From an uncultured Clostridia bacterium (GTDB lineage: Bacteria; Bacillota; Clostridia; UBA1381; UMGS1253), in NCBI GenBank assembly GCA_934456295.1, contig CAKSHB010000018.1, forward strand, positions 1-29,579: DNA of 29,579 nucleotides. Reading direction: 5' to 3'. Positions 14,693 through 22,728 of this stretch are shown piece after piece. Made by a program: the position numbers and the translations under genes. Each line of letters begins with the position of its first letter. Within the stretch, counting starts at the first letter, position 1. The notes below the pieces were generated by a model that was not told where the DNA came from, ran no database searches, and was given only the letters and a program-made list of their open reading frames with translations.

Positions 14693-16090
14693 TTGGTATT
14701 TTCGAGTGTGGTTTTTCTGTTTTTCTTTTTGCCGGCAGCGCTTTTGGTATATTACGCAGTGCCGCGCCGTTTCAGAAATGCGGCGCTTCTTATTTTCAGC
14801 CTGCTTTTTTACGCATGGGGCGAGCCTGTATATATACTGATAATGCTGTTTTCAACAGTATTCGACTATGTGAACGGACTTTTGCTGGAGCGTTTTGAGG
14901 GACATGAGAGAAAACGTAAGGCAGTGCTGATTGTTTCGGTTGTGGGAAATCTGGCAATACTAATGTTTTTCAAATACAGCGACTTTTTCATTTCAAACAT
15001 AAATGCAATAGCAAATATGAACATAGGGCTTTTGGGGCTGGCGCTGCCGATTGGAATATCGTTTTACACATTTCAGACCATGTCTTATACGATAGACGTA
15101 TACCGTCACGATGCGCCGGTTCAAAAAAACATAATATCGTTTGCGGCATATGTCACATTATTTCCGCAGCTCATCGCAGGACCGATTGTGAGATACAGCA
15201 CAGTGGCTGCACAGCTTGATAAAAGGCGCGAAAACTTTTCGATGTTCTATGACGGCATGGTGCGGTTTTGCGCAGGGCTTGCCAAAAAGGTTTTGATTGC
15301 AAATAATGTCGGCGAGCTTTGGAGAAATGTGAGCGCCATACCCGCAAGTCAGCTTTCTGTTATGGGGGCATGGCTCGGAATTGCCGCATACGCATTGCAG
15401 ATATATTTCGATTTTTCCGGCTACAGTGACATGGCGATAGGGCTGGGAAAGATGTTTGGCTTTGAGTTTCTGGAAAACTTTAATTATCCGTATATAAGCA
15501 AAAGCATTACGGAATTTTGGCGCAGATGGCACATAAGTCTTGGCACATGGTTCCGCGAGTATGTATATATACCGCTCGGCGGCAACAGAAAGGGCAGTGT
15601 AAGGACGTATCTAAATATTTTTACAGTGTGGTTTCTGACGGGTTTCTGGCATGGCGCAAGCTGGAATTTTGTTGTGTGGGGCTTATATTTTGCGCTGATT
15701 TTGATTGCCGAAAAGCTGTTTTTGCGCAAAATTCTCGACAGGGCGCCGGCTTTTATCGCACATATATATTCGCTGGTTCTGATACTTTTCGGCTGGGCGA
15801 TATTTGCGTTTGAATCCCTCGGCGATGCGGTTTCATATATAAGTACAATGCTGGGCATAGGGGCGCCGTTTGTATCCGATAATGTGTTTTTATATAATTT
15901 AAGCTCATACGGATTTATTATTGCGGCGGCAGTTGTTGCATCAACACCGCTTGCAAAGCGTTTGGGCGACAAATATCTTGTAAAGGGACGCGGCGCGCTG
16001 CGAGGCATATTGGCTCTGTGCGCACTTGCGGTATGTACGGTATATCTTGCAACATCATCATACAATCCGTTTTTATACTTTAGATTTTAG
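14693..16090 (+). CDS. MBOAT-family membrane O-acyltransferase (AlgI/DltB-like)
   Basis: A 465-residue polytopic membrane enzyme (about 11 hydrophobic segments) that passes an acyl group, usually acetyl, across the membrane to an extracellular glycan. The N-terminus VFSSVVFLFFFLPAALLVYY is the family opening. The core ITEFWRRWHISLGTWFREYVYIPLGG (residues 266-291) and the catalytic histidine H320 in GFWHGASWNFVVWG identify the AlgI-type branch. The start is TTG at 14693 with a GAGGGGG site just upstream (14680-14685 region). The stop codon lies 12 nt before the DHHW gene start. DltB is less likely because no dltA, dltC or dltD lies here and the partner is DHHW/AlgX-like. Substrate polymer unknown. 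Confidence 0.93.
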   Translation: MVFSSVVFLFFFLPAALLVYYAVPRRFRNAALLIFSLLFYAWGEPVYILIMLFSTVFDYVNGLLLERFEGHERKRKAVLIVSVVGNLAILMFFKYSDFFISNINAIANMNIGLLGLALPIGISFYTFQTMSYTIDVYRHDAPVQKNIISFAAYVTLFPQLIAGPIVRYSTVAAQLDKRRENFSMFYDGMVRFCAGLAKKVLIANNVGELWRNVSAIPASQLSVMGAWLGIAAYALQIYFDFSGYSDMAIGLGKMFGFEFLENFNYPYISKSITEFWRRWHISLGTWFREYVYIPLGGNRKGSVRTYLNIFTVWFLTGFWHGASWNFVVWGLYFALILIAEKLFLRKILDRAPAFIAHIYSLVLILFGWAIFAFESLGDAVSYISTMLGIGAPFVSDNVFLYNLSSYGFIIAAAVVASTPLAKRLGDKYLVKGRGALRGILALCALAVCTVYLATSSYNPFLYFRF

Positions 16091-16102
16091 GGGGCTATGG
16101 TT

Positions 16103-17242
16103 ATGAACAAGCAAATTAAAAAGTTGATTTCGGTTTTGTTTTGCGTGTTTCTTCTTGCGGTCACAACAGCATATGCAATTTTCCCTGCGGATTCATTTTC
16201 CGAAAATGAGAACCGTGTTCTGGCGCAGCAGCCGGATATGAGCGCTCAGAGCATAATGTCGGGCGAATATTCAAAGGAGCTTGAGGATTATATAACCGAC
16301 AGATTTCCCTTTCGGGACGTGTTTGTTTCTGTAAAGGCACATATGGAGAAGTTTTCGGGGAAAAAGGAAAATAACGGCGTATATTTTGCCGCAGACGGAT
16401 ATCTGATTGAAAAACCTGAAACACAGGAGCTTGACGGAGCAATAAAAAACTTTAGTGCGATTAACAAGATGGAAAAAACGGGCAAGTACAATGTATCTTT
16501 AATGCTTGTGCCGACAGCATATGAGGTTCTTTCGGAAAAACTGCCCGACTATGCATACACGGATATACAGCGCCGTGCCTCAGATGCTGCCGCTGAAGCA
16601 TTTTCGGGCACAAACGTAAAATTTATAGACCCTACAGCGGAGCTTAAAAAGCATAAAGATGAGTATATATACTTTTATACCGACCATCATCAGACCTCCT
16701 ACGGAAGCTATCTGACATACAGGTATCTGTGCGGCGAAACGGGGCTTGCGGCATATGAGGAAAGCGATTTTTATAAAAAAAATCTGTCGGCGGGATTTTT
16801 TGGCACGATGTGGTCAAATGCACCGCTTGCCGCCGCAAAAGGCGATGTTGTGAGCATATATGAGCCGAAGTTTGAAGTCAGTTATGAAGTTGGTTATAAG
16901 CTTGAAAATAAAAAATCAGATAGTCTGTACGATATGTCGTGGCTTGATAAAAAAGATAAATACAGTGTGTTTTTCGGCGGAAATCACCCGATTGTTACGA
17001 TAAAAACTTCAAATCATAACGGAAAAACGCTTGCTGTTTTTAAAGACTCCTATGCAAATTCGCTTATGCCGTTTCTTGTAAACCATTATGAAACGCTGCA
17101 CATGATAGATTTGAGATACTATAATGCAAATCCCATTGATTATCTTGATGAAAACGGAATATCAGATGTGCTGATACTGTACAACACGCCGAATTTTCTG
17201 ACGGACACAAACCCTGTCAAGCTTGGAGCGTTTATAAAATAA
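16103..17242 (+). CDS. DHHW-family (AlgJ/AlgX-like) exported protein, partner of MBOAT acyltransferase
   Basis: A 379-residue protein with an N-terminal membrane anchor (residues 8-26) and an extracellular SGNH-hydrolase-like domain. Conserved features are FSENENRVLAQ (32-42), DRFPFRD (66-72), FYTDHHQTSYGSY (191-203) and LAVFKDSYANSLMPF (310-324), whose Asp315-Ser316 matches the catalytic serine block. In the family name motif DHHW the tryptophan is replaced by glutamine (Gln197). AlgX/AlgJ relatives place acetyl groups on the polymer after MBOAT export, so this is the probable transferase. ATG 16103 is chosen over 16097 because GGGGG (16090-16094) is 8 nt upstream of it. Tight spacing to the MBOAT gene indicates one operon. 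Confidence 0.9.
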   Translation: MNKQIKKLISVLFCVFLLAVTTAYAIFPADSFSENENRVLAQQPDMSAQSIMSGEYSKELEDYITDRFPFRDVFVSVKAHMEKFSGKKENNGVYFAADGYLIEKPETQELDGAIKNFSAINKMEKTGKYNVSLMLVPTAYEVLSEKLPDYAYTDIQRRASDAAAEAFSGTNVKFIDPTAELKKHKDEYIYFYTDHHQTSYGSYLTYRYLCGETGLAAYEESDFYKKNLSAGFFGTMWSNAPLAAAKGDVVSIYEPKFEVSYEVGYKLENKKSDSLYDMSWLDKKDKYSVFFGGNHPIVTIKTSNHNGKTLAVFKDSYANSLMPFLVNHYETLHMIDLRYYNANPIDYLDENGISDVLILYNTPNFLTDTNPVKLGAFIK

Positions 17243-17257
17243 TTTTTACGGTCACGT

Positions 17258-17286
17258 TTGCAGCTATGACGGCATATTTATATAGT
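17258..17286 (+). promoter_or_regulatory. Putative promoter of the Cys-rich peptide gene
   Basis: TTGCAG (17258-17263), 17 nt and TATAGT (17281-17286). An in-frame GTG at 17285 overlaps the -10, which argues for the later ATG at 17330. Confidence 0.5.
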
Positions 17287-17329
17287 GCACGGAGAAATTC
17301 GGGCAAAAAAATATGTGGAGGTTGTCGTT

Positions 17330-17521
17330 ATGTGCTGTAATAATAACCGTGCCTGCGAGCGTATTTCTGCCGGTTGTTCAAGAGAGGCGCTGGAGTGTGT
17401 AAGAATGAATATGTATTCCGGCTCCGATGCCGCATTATCTGATGAACGCGGCGAATGCAGCTGCAACAACTGCGGCTGTAATTGCGGCTGTGGCTGCGGA
17501 CGCAGCTGCGACTGCGATTAA
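17330..17521 (+). CDS. Cysteine-rich small protein, function unknown
   Basis: A 63-residue protein with 14 cysteines (22%). It starts MCCNNNRAC, has single cysteines spaced through residues 1-24, a cysteine-free middle (MNMYSGSDAALSDERG) and a C-terminal stretch of nine cysteines alternating with Gly/Asn (CNNCGCNCGCGCG type). No signal peptide or hydrophobic segment is present. GGAGG (17317-17321) lies 8 nt before the ATG, so translation is well supported. It follows the DHHW gene by 87 nt but has its own promoter-like site. Possible roles are a metallothionein-like metal binder, a spore-coat-type Cys-rich protein or a peptide precursor; no radical-SAM maturase or peptide exporter is adjacent, which weakens the last option. 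I do not recognise a family. Confidence 0.65.
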   Translation: MCCNNNRACERISAGCSREALECVRMNMYSGSDAALSDERGECSCNNCGCNCGCGCGRSCDCD

Positions 17522-17529
17522 TCAAAAAT

Positions 17530-17547
17530 CCTCCCGCTTTCGGGAGG
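17530..17547. terminator. Hairpin, likely leftward terminator
   Basis: CCTCCCG (17530-17536), loop CTTT, CGGGAGG (17541-17547). The minus-strand side is followed by ATTTTTGA, a T run; the plus-strand side is not. It may act as a second terminator for the GH42 transcript, and weakly for the Cys-rich gene. Confidence 0.5.
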
Positions 17548-17572
17548 CTTACATATTAGGCCTTCACAAAAC

Positions 17573-17601
17573 AAAAAATCCGGATATTTTCCGGATTTTT
17601 T
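17573..17601. terminator. Bidirectional intrinsic terminator between convergent genes
   Basis: Arms AAAAAATCCGGA (17573-17584) and TCCGGATTTTTT (17590-17601) are perfect complements around a 5-nt loop. A/T tracts on both sides make it work in either direction, ending the GH42 operon 17 nt past its last stop codon and the plus-strand block. Confidence 0.9.
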
Positions 17602-17617
17602 GTTTTTATATATACAG

Positions 17618-19666
17618 TTATTTTTCAAACATAAGTATGCGGCTGTCAAAGCTGTCGAGCTCAATTTTGCCGCAGACGGGAGCGCCTGTTTCCATATCCG
17701 TTGCTTTTTCGGAAAACTCCGCGCACACATGCTTGTCGGTATAGTTTTGTACAAATACATATCTGCACTCATCGTCCTCACGCATTGTGCACACAACGCC
17801 CTGCTCGGCTTTCATTTCGGGAGCGCGTACGGGCTTTATTTCGCCTATGAGCTTTTCATAGAAATCGACGCATAAATCTCCTGTGTCGCGTGCGGCAATA
17901 TAGTATGCAGTACCGTTTTTGTAGTTGTTTTTAAACAGCGCGCCGCAGCCCTTATAGAAATCGTTTTCATATACGGCAAGCGTCTGTGCCGACGACGGGT
18001 GTACAATTTCGCAGTAATCCTTTACGGTGTACTTTTTGCCGTTATATTCAACGCTGTTGCTCTCATCCTCATAGAGCGTATCAATTTCCTCTGCCCATAT
18101 GCCGAAAACATCTTTGAGCCTGCCTGAGGGGAAGCCGCCGAGTGCGCATAAGTCGTTTTCATTAACCATCGCCGAGGCATATGTCATAACCGCAGCGCCG
18201 CCGTTTGCAACAAAGCGCTCTATGCGCTCTTCAACACCGGGCTTTATCATGTAAAGCATAGGCATAATAAGAAGTTTATAGGCTGAAAAATCATAGTCTG
18301 AATCGATTACGTCCACGCACACTCCGTTTTTCCAGAAGGGATAATAATGCTTGATGAGCGTTTCGTCATATTTCGTGTTATGCATCTGAAAGCCCTGTGC
18401 CTGGTCAAGCCCATGGAAGTTTTCAATGTCATATATAACGGCAACCTCGCTGTTTGTGCGGCTGCCGACTACGCGGTCAAGTTTTTTCAGGCATGCGCCC
18501 AAATCGGCAACTTCTCTGAAAACTCTCGTGTTTTCATGACCTGCGTGGTCTATGACCGCACCGTGAAATTTTTCTGAGGAACCGCGGCTTTTTCTAAGCT
18601 GGAAATACAGTACGCTGTCGGAGCCATGCGCAATTGCCTGAAGCGATGATGTTTTATTCATATTCGGACGTTTCAGTTTGTTTATCGGTTTCCAGTTTGT
18701 CATGCTGGGGGTATTTTCCATAAGAAAAAACGGCTTATGCAGATATGAACGCATGGAATCGTGCAGAAATGCCGTTCCGCATGCAACCATTTCATTGCTT
18801 TGTGCACTTGTGTGCCATTCGGGGTAGCTGTCCCACGATATGAAGTCAACGCAGTCTTTGAGCTTGCTGTAATCAAGCTCTTTGTAGTATTGCATAAAAT
18901 TTGCCGTTATGGGGATATTCGGGGTATATTGCATGAGGGGCTGCGTTTCATTTTTTATAAAGTCGGCAGTCTGCGCGGTTGTAAAACGTTTCCAGTCAAG
19001 GACAAGCGCATGCACGTCTGTTTCGCCTATGGGAGAAGGATTTGTCGGAGATTGGATTTGTTCCCATGAGGTGTATGTATGGCTCCAGAAAGCGCTCCAC
19101 CATTGTTCATTCAACAAATCCAAATCGTTATTGTATTTCTTTTTGAGCCATTCGCGGAATTTCTCCTGGCAAAGCTCACAGTGGCAGTCGCCGCCGTATT
19201 CGTTTGAAACATGCCATGCAATAATTGCAGGATTGTCCTTATAATGTTCCGCAAGAGCCGTATTTATCGCGCGCACCTTTTGGCGGTATACAGGCGAAGT
19301 CAGGCAGTGATTGTGCCTTTTTGAGAACAGTATACGGTGTCTGTCGGGGGTCACACGCAGAACCTCGGGATATTTCTCCGCCATCCATGCCGGACGTGCG
19401 CCGCTCGGTGTTGCAAGAATTGTGTATATTCCGTTTTTGTACAGATTGTCGATAACCTTATCAAAAAACGAAAAATCATATTTGCCCTCTTCGGGTTCAA
19501 GCGTTGCCCATGCAAAAATTCCGAGAGATACGGCATTTATGCCTGCAAGCTTAAACAGTCTGATATCCTCTTCAAGAACTTCGGGATAATTTTTCCATTG
19601 GTCGGGGTTATAATCGCCGCCGTGAAGAATATGCGGATAAGCAGTCACGGGTTTGTGCTTGTTCAT
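17618..19666 (-). CDS. Beta-galactosidase, glycoside hydrolase family 42
   Basis: A 682-residue GH42 enzyme, with no signal peptide, so cytoplasmic. The TIM barrel opens with HGGDYNPDQW; the acid/base Glu156 is in WHVSNEYGG and the nucleophile Glu317 in FFLMENTPS. Cys121, Cys161, Cys163 and Cys166 match the structural zinc cluster of thermophilic and bifidobacterial GH42 enzymes. A trimerisation domain (about 390-600) and a small C-terminal beta domain follow; length is normal (about 650-700). It releases terminal beta-galactose from lacto- or galacto-oligosaccharides. It is last in a minus-strand series, 24 nt after cca, with AGAGG before the ATG. No dedicated sugar transporter lies beside it, and the pairing with cca is unusual. 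Confidence 0.95.
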   Translation of the reverse strand: MNKHKPVTAYPHILHGGDYNPDQWKNYPEVLEEDIRLFKLAGINAVSLGIFAWATLEPEEGKYDFSFFDKVIDNLYKNGIYTILATPSGARPAWMAEKYPEVLRVTPDRHRILFSKRHNHCLTSPVYRQKVRAINTALAEHYKDNPAIIAWHVSNEYGGDCHCELCQEKFREWLKKKYNNDLDLLNEQWWSAFWSHTYTSWEQIQSPTNPSPIGETDVHALVLDWKRFTTAQTADFIKNETQPLMQYTPNIPITANFMQYYKELDYSKLKDCVDFISWDSYPEWHTSAQSNEMVACGTAFLHDSMRSYLHKPFFLMENTPSMTNWKPINKLKRPNMNKTSSLQAIAHGSDSVLYFQLRKSRGSSEKFHGAVIDHAGHENTRVFREVADLGACLKKLDRVVGSRTNSEVAVIYDIENFHGLDQAQGFQMHNTKYDETLIKHYYPFWKNGVCVDVIDSDYDFSAYKLLIMPMLYMIKPGVEERIERFVANGGAAVMTYASAMVNENDLCALGGFPSGRLKDVFGIWAEEIDTLYEDESNSVEYNGKKYTVKDYCEIVHPSSAQTLAVYENDFYKGCGALFKNNYKNGTAYYIAARDTGDLCVDFYEKLIGEIKPVRAPEMKAEQGVVCTMREDDECRYVFVQNYTDKHVCAEFSEKATDMETGAPVCGKIELDSFDSRILMFEK

Positions 19667-19690
19667 TTTAAAACCTCTTTTTTCCTTAAA

Positions 19691-21061
19691 TTATTGTATA
19701 TTTATAGTATTTTTAAATTTTTCTGCCTTTTCTGTAAGAGAATGTTTCTCATTTTCCGTTTCACCGTTTATCACCGAATTAAGCAGCATGTCGAGGACAC
19801 AGCCGATTTGTTTCCCTGAAAAGCCCAGTGCAATCATATCTCTGCCGTTTACAGCAAGGTCGCACAGTGAAAAACATTCACCCTCACGGATAATCTTTTC
19901 AGCGGTTTGGCGTATGTGCTCGAGCTGCGGCGGACGGGCGGTGCAATATGGCGCACAATGTGCTGCCGCATCTGCCTTTTGGAGCGCAATAAGCATGAAA
20001 AAGCGCTTCTCGCCGAGTCTGCCGAGCCATTTTTTTATGCTCTTTTTTGAGTCTGCAATACAAATGTCATGATTTTCTATGATTGTCAGTACACTGCGAG
20101 CGGTCGCATTGTCACACTTCAAAGAAGCGAGAATGTCGCGTGTGAGCGACACACTGCGCACGGCATGGGAATAGAAATGACCGCAGCCGTTCTCGTCAAG
20201 CGTAAAGACGTCGGGTTTGCCGATATCATGAAAAAGCGCACCAAGGCGCAGTATCGGCAAAGGCTCTGTGTGTTCAAGTGCGCACAGGCTGTGGCGCCAG
20301 ACATCATAGCAGTGGTATTTGCTGTGCTGCTCAAAGCCGAACATGGGCATGAGCTGCGGAATAAATACGGCAAACACATCTTTGTATTCATCAAGAATTT
20401 TTGCAGCGCTGTTTCCGCATATGAGTTTGAAAAATTCTGCGCGTATGCGTTCGGCGGCAATATTTTTCAAAAGCTGTTTATTTGCATGTATGCTCATGGC
20501 TGTTGATTTTTCAATATCAAATTCAAGTACGGCGGCAAAACGCAATGCACGCAGAATTCGCAGAGCGTCCTCGTTAAAGCGAGTATCGGCATCTCCGACA
20601 CATCGTATCAGCCGTTTTTCCAAATCGGTTTGTCCGCTGAAAATATCGGTAACACCGCGCGACGGATTATATGCCATAGCATTTATGGTAAAGTCGCGCC
20701 GTGCCAAATCTTCATCAAGCCTGTCCGTAAAAGTTACGCTGTCGGGGTGACGGCTGTCGGTATATTTTCCGTCTATACGGTAGGTTGTAATCTCGACAGG
20801 GGTTTTATTTATGACAACGGTAACAGTACCGTGTTTAATGCCCGTCTTTATGCAGTGATAACCTTTAAAGACCTCGCATATCTGCTCGGGAAGGGCATTT
20901 GTTGTTATGTCGTAGTCATACGGCATTTTATTCAGAAACAAATCACGCACACAGCCGCCCACAATATTTGCGTAAAAGCCGTTTAATTCGAGTGCGGCAA
21001 GCGCCGTAAGGGCATATTCGGGAAGATTGTTTAATGAATTTATTCCTGAGAAACTCTCCAT
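19691..21061 (-). CDS. cca: CCA-adding tRNA nucleotidyltransferase with HD domain
   Basis: A 456-residue cytoplasmic enzyme that adds or repairs the 3' CCA of tRNAs. The class II head has IVGGCVRD (33-40) and the catalytic pair Asp49/Asp51 in PYDYDITT; RRDFTINAMAY and the EDALRILRALRFAAVLEFDIE neck motif, which selects CTP/ATP, follow. A C-terminal HD phosphohydrolase domain is marked by HDIGKP and the later IIENHDI. The HD domain suggests additional 2',3'-phosphatase-type activity, as known in E. coli Cca. Both CCA motif sets make a pure poly(A) polymerase unlikely. It follows the WG-repeat gene by 76 nt. The tRNA-Leu in this window already encodes CCA, so repair would be its main service there. 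Confidence 0.94.
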   Translation of the reverse strand: MESFSGINSLNNLPEYALTALAALELNGFYANIVGGCVRDLFLNKMPYDYDITTNALPEQICEVFKGYHCIKTGIKHGTVTVVINKTPVEITTYRIDGKYTDSRHPDSVTFTDRLDEDLARRDFTINAMAYNPSRGVTDIFSGQTDLEKRLIRCVGDADTRFNEDALRILRALRFAAVLEFDIEKSTAMSIHANKQLLKNIAAERIRAEFFKLICGNSAAKILDEYKDVFAVFIPQLMPMFGFEQHSKYHCYDVWRHSLCALEHTEPLPILRLGALFHDIGKPDVFTLDENGCGHFYSHAVRSVSLTRDILASLKCDNATARSVLTIIENHDICIADSKKSIKKWLGRLGEKRFFMLIALQKADAAAHCAPYCTARPPQLEHIRQTAEKIIREGECFSLCDLAVNGRDMIALGFSGKQIGCVLDMLLNSVINGETENEKHSLTEKAEKFKNTINIQ

Positions 21062-21137
21062 ATCCGCGCCGCCTTTCTTTTCTGATAATTTTGTGGCTCT
21101 GAAAGTTTTGCGAAAAAATAATACGCTGCACTCCGAC

Positions 21138-22700
21138 TTATTGGTTCAGCTGCGATATAAGCGCGCCGGCGTCGTCATATCCGAGAGCGCTGCGTGTATT
21201 TGATATAACAACCAGTCCGCGCAAATCGTAAAACACGTTTACACCAATCATCTCGCACAGCGCCCGTACGGGCAGAAACAATCTGTCATGGGCATTGACG
21301 GGAGGCTGGTCAAGCAGCTTTGTGTGCTGTTCATATCCGCGCATTTCGGGCATATAGCGTATAAGCTTTGCTTCGGCGCTGTCGGCTTTCAGAAGAATTG
21401 ATACATGATTTGCCTGAACAAGTGCACTGTTTGTGAGATAGTCCCATGTAACGCCGCAATCCGGCACATTTTCCGTTATAAAGCGCATGGGAAGAAGTGT
21501 GCGCGAATTTTCCACAAACGGGTATACAGCCGCATCATTTATATCAATCATGGTTTTTGTGCCGTTAACAAGCGCTTCGGGGGAATTAATAAGAAGCGCT
21601 ATTTCAAAGCTGTTTTCTGTGCTGTTTTCCTTCTCATATCCGTATCCGCTGATTATATTTTCTTCTTCGCCCGACGGTTTGTAATATAAGTCGCGCATAA
21701 TGAAGTATTTTCCGTCACTTGTGCGTCTGACAAGCATTTTGCCTTCATGAAAGCCGCCGTAATGTATTGGCAGATATGCTTTTGAGCTCCATATGGATAC
21801 GCCCTGAACGTTCATGACGGATAACAGGTCACCGCCGACATTTACACATATTCCGTTTGAAAAATCCGACGGCATATATCCGCCCGGGACAGATGAGATT
21901 TCATTGCCTTGCAGATCTATAAGGAATATTTTATCACTGCCGTTCTTTTTTGCCCAGCACATGTTTTCGTGAAACTGCGTGCAGTCGGTATATTTTCCCG
22001 GCTCAATTATAAAATTGCCGTTTTTGTCGATAAGTCCCATACTGATATGGTTAAAATCGCTGCCCGTATCTTTGCTCGCCCAGCATACGCCGTCCGAAAA
22101 TTCGCCCGACCAGACAAAGCTGAAGTCTGTGAGCAGTGTGCCGTCGGAATTCATAACCGCGCGCATGCCGTTTTCGTTTTCAACCCAGCATACACCGCCG
22201 CGAAATGAGGTGACGGGAGTATATGACGCGTCTTTTATTATGTCGGTGAAACGTCCTGTTTTGTCGATAAAGCCTGTTTTGCTGCCTTTGCGCACGAGGG
22301 CAAGCCCGTTTGAAAAGTCATTTGCCTCATCAAACTGCGGTTCAATCGCAAACAGACCTGCTTTGTCGATATAGCCGAATTTGCCGTAGCGAACCTTTGC
22401 CGGCGCAAGCCCGTTTCCGAACGAGCCTGCATATGCAAAAGAAAAGTCAACGGCGGTTTTTCCGTTTTCATCAATATAGCCGCACATATGCTCATCTGCG
22501 CACGCTTGAAACATGCCCTGTGAAAGCTCGTTTGCGTCATACATTTCGCCGCTGTAATCAACCTCGATGAAATCAAAACGCGCCAGTGTTGCCGAGGCAG
22601 GAACCTTGCACAGCGCTGTCTGCTGCGAAAAAACAAGACACAGCGCAATGAGTATGTATACGGATTTTATTTTCAGTGATTTTGCAAAATTCATTTTCAA
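21138..22700 (-). CDS. Exported WG-repeat protein with C-terminal copper-amine-oxidase-N-like domain
   Basis: A 520-residue protein with an N-terminal signal sequence (hydrophobic IKSVYILIALCLVFSQQ, cleavage near ALCKVPA). Residues about 70-300 hold four or more degenerate WG repeats with the core GYIDENGK, GYIDKAG, GFIDKTG and GLIDKNGNF, predicted to make short beta hairpins in a larger beta structure. Residues about 375-505 match the copper amine oxidase N-terminal-like domain (MIDINDAAVYPFVENSRTLLPMRFI, RLFLPVRALCEMIGVNVFYD), a common non-enzymatic surface domain in Clostridia. Role likely extracellular binding; ligand unknown. The start is TTG at 22700 with AAGGAG upstream; a downstream ATG would sit 15 nt from that site. 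It begins 28 nt after the CDF gene. Confidence 0.85.
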   Translation of the reverse strand: MKMNFAKSLKIKSVYILIALCLVFSQQTALCKVPASATLARFDFIEVDYSGEMYDANELSQGMFQACADEHMCGYIDENGKTAVDFSFAYAGSFGNGLAPAKVRYGKFGYIDKAGLFAIEPQFDEANDFSNGLALVRKGSKTGFIDKTGRFTDIIKDASYTPVTSFRGGVCWVENENGMRAVMNSDGTLLTDFSFVWSGEFSDGVCWASKDTGSDFNHISMGLIDKNGNFIIEPGKYTDCTQFHENMCWAKKNGSDKIFLIDLQGNEISSVPGGYMPSDFSNGICVNVGGDLLSVMNVQGVSIWSSKAYLPIHYGGFHEGKMLVRRTSDGKYFIMRDLYYKPSGEEENIISGYGYEKENSTENSFEIALLINSPEALVNGTKTMIDINDAAVYPFVENSRTLLPMRFITENVPDCGVTWDYLTNSALVQANHVSILLKADSAEAKLIRYMPEMRGYEQHTKLLDQPPVNAHDRLFLPVRALCEMIGVNVFYDLRGLVVISNTRSALGYDDAGALISQLNQ

Positions 22701-22728
22701 CGTTATCTTCTCCTTGGGTTAAATTGAT

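Noticed and set aside
15484..16065. Minus-strand open frame of 193 codons inside the MBOAT gene
   Set aside because: Antisense shadow of a conserved membrane protein gene, without ribosome site or domain.
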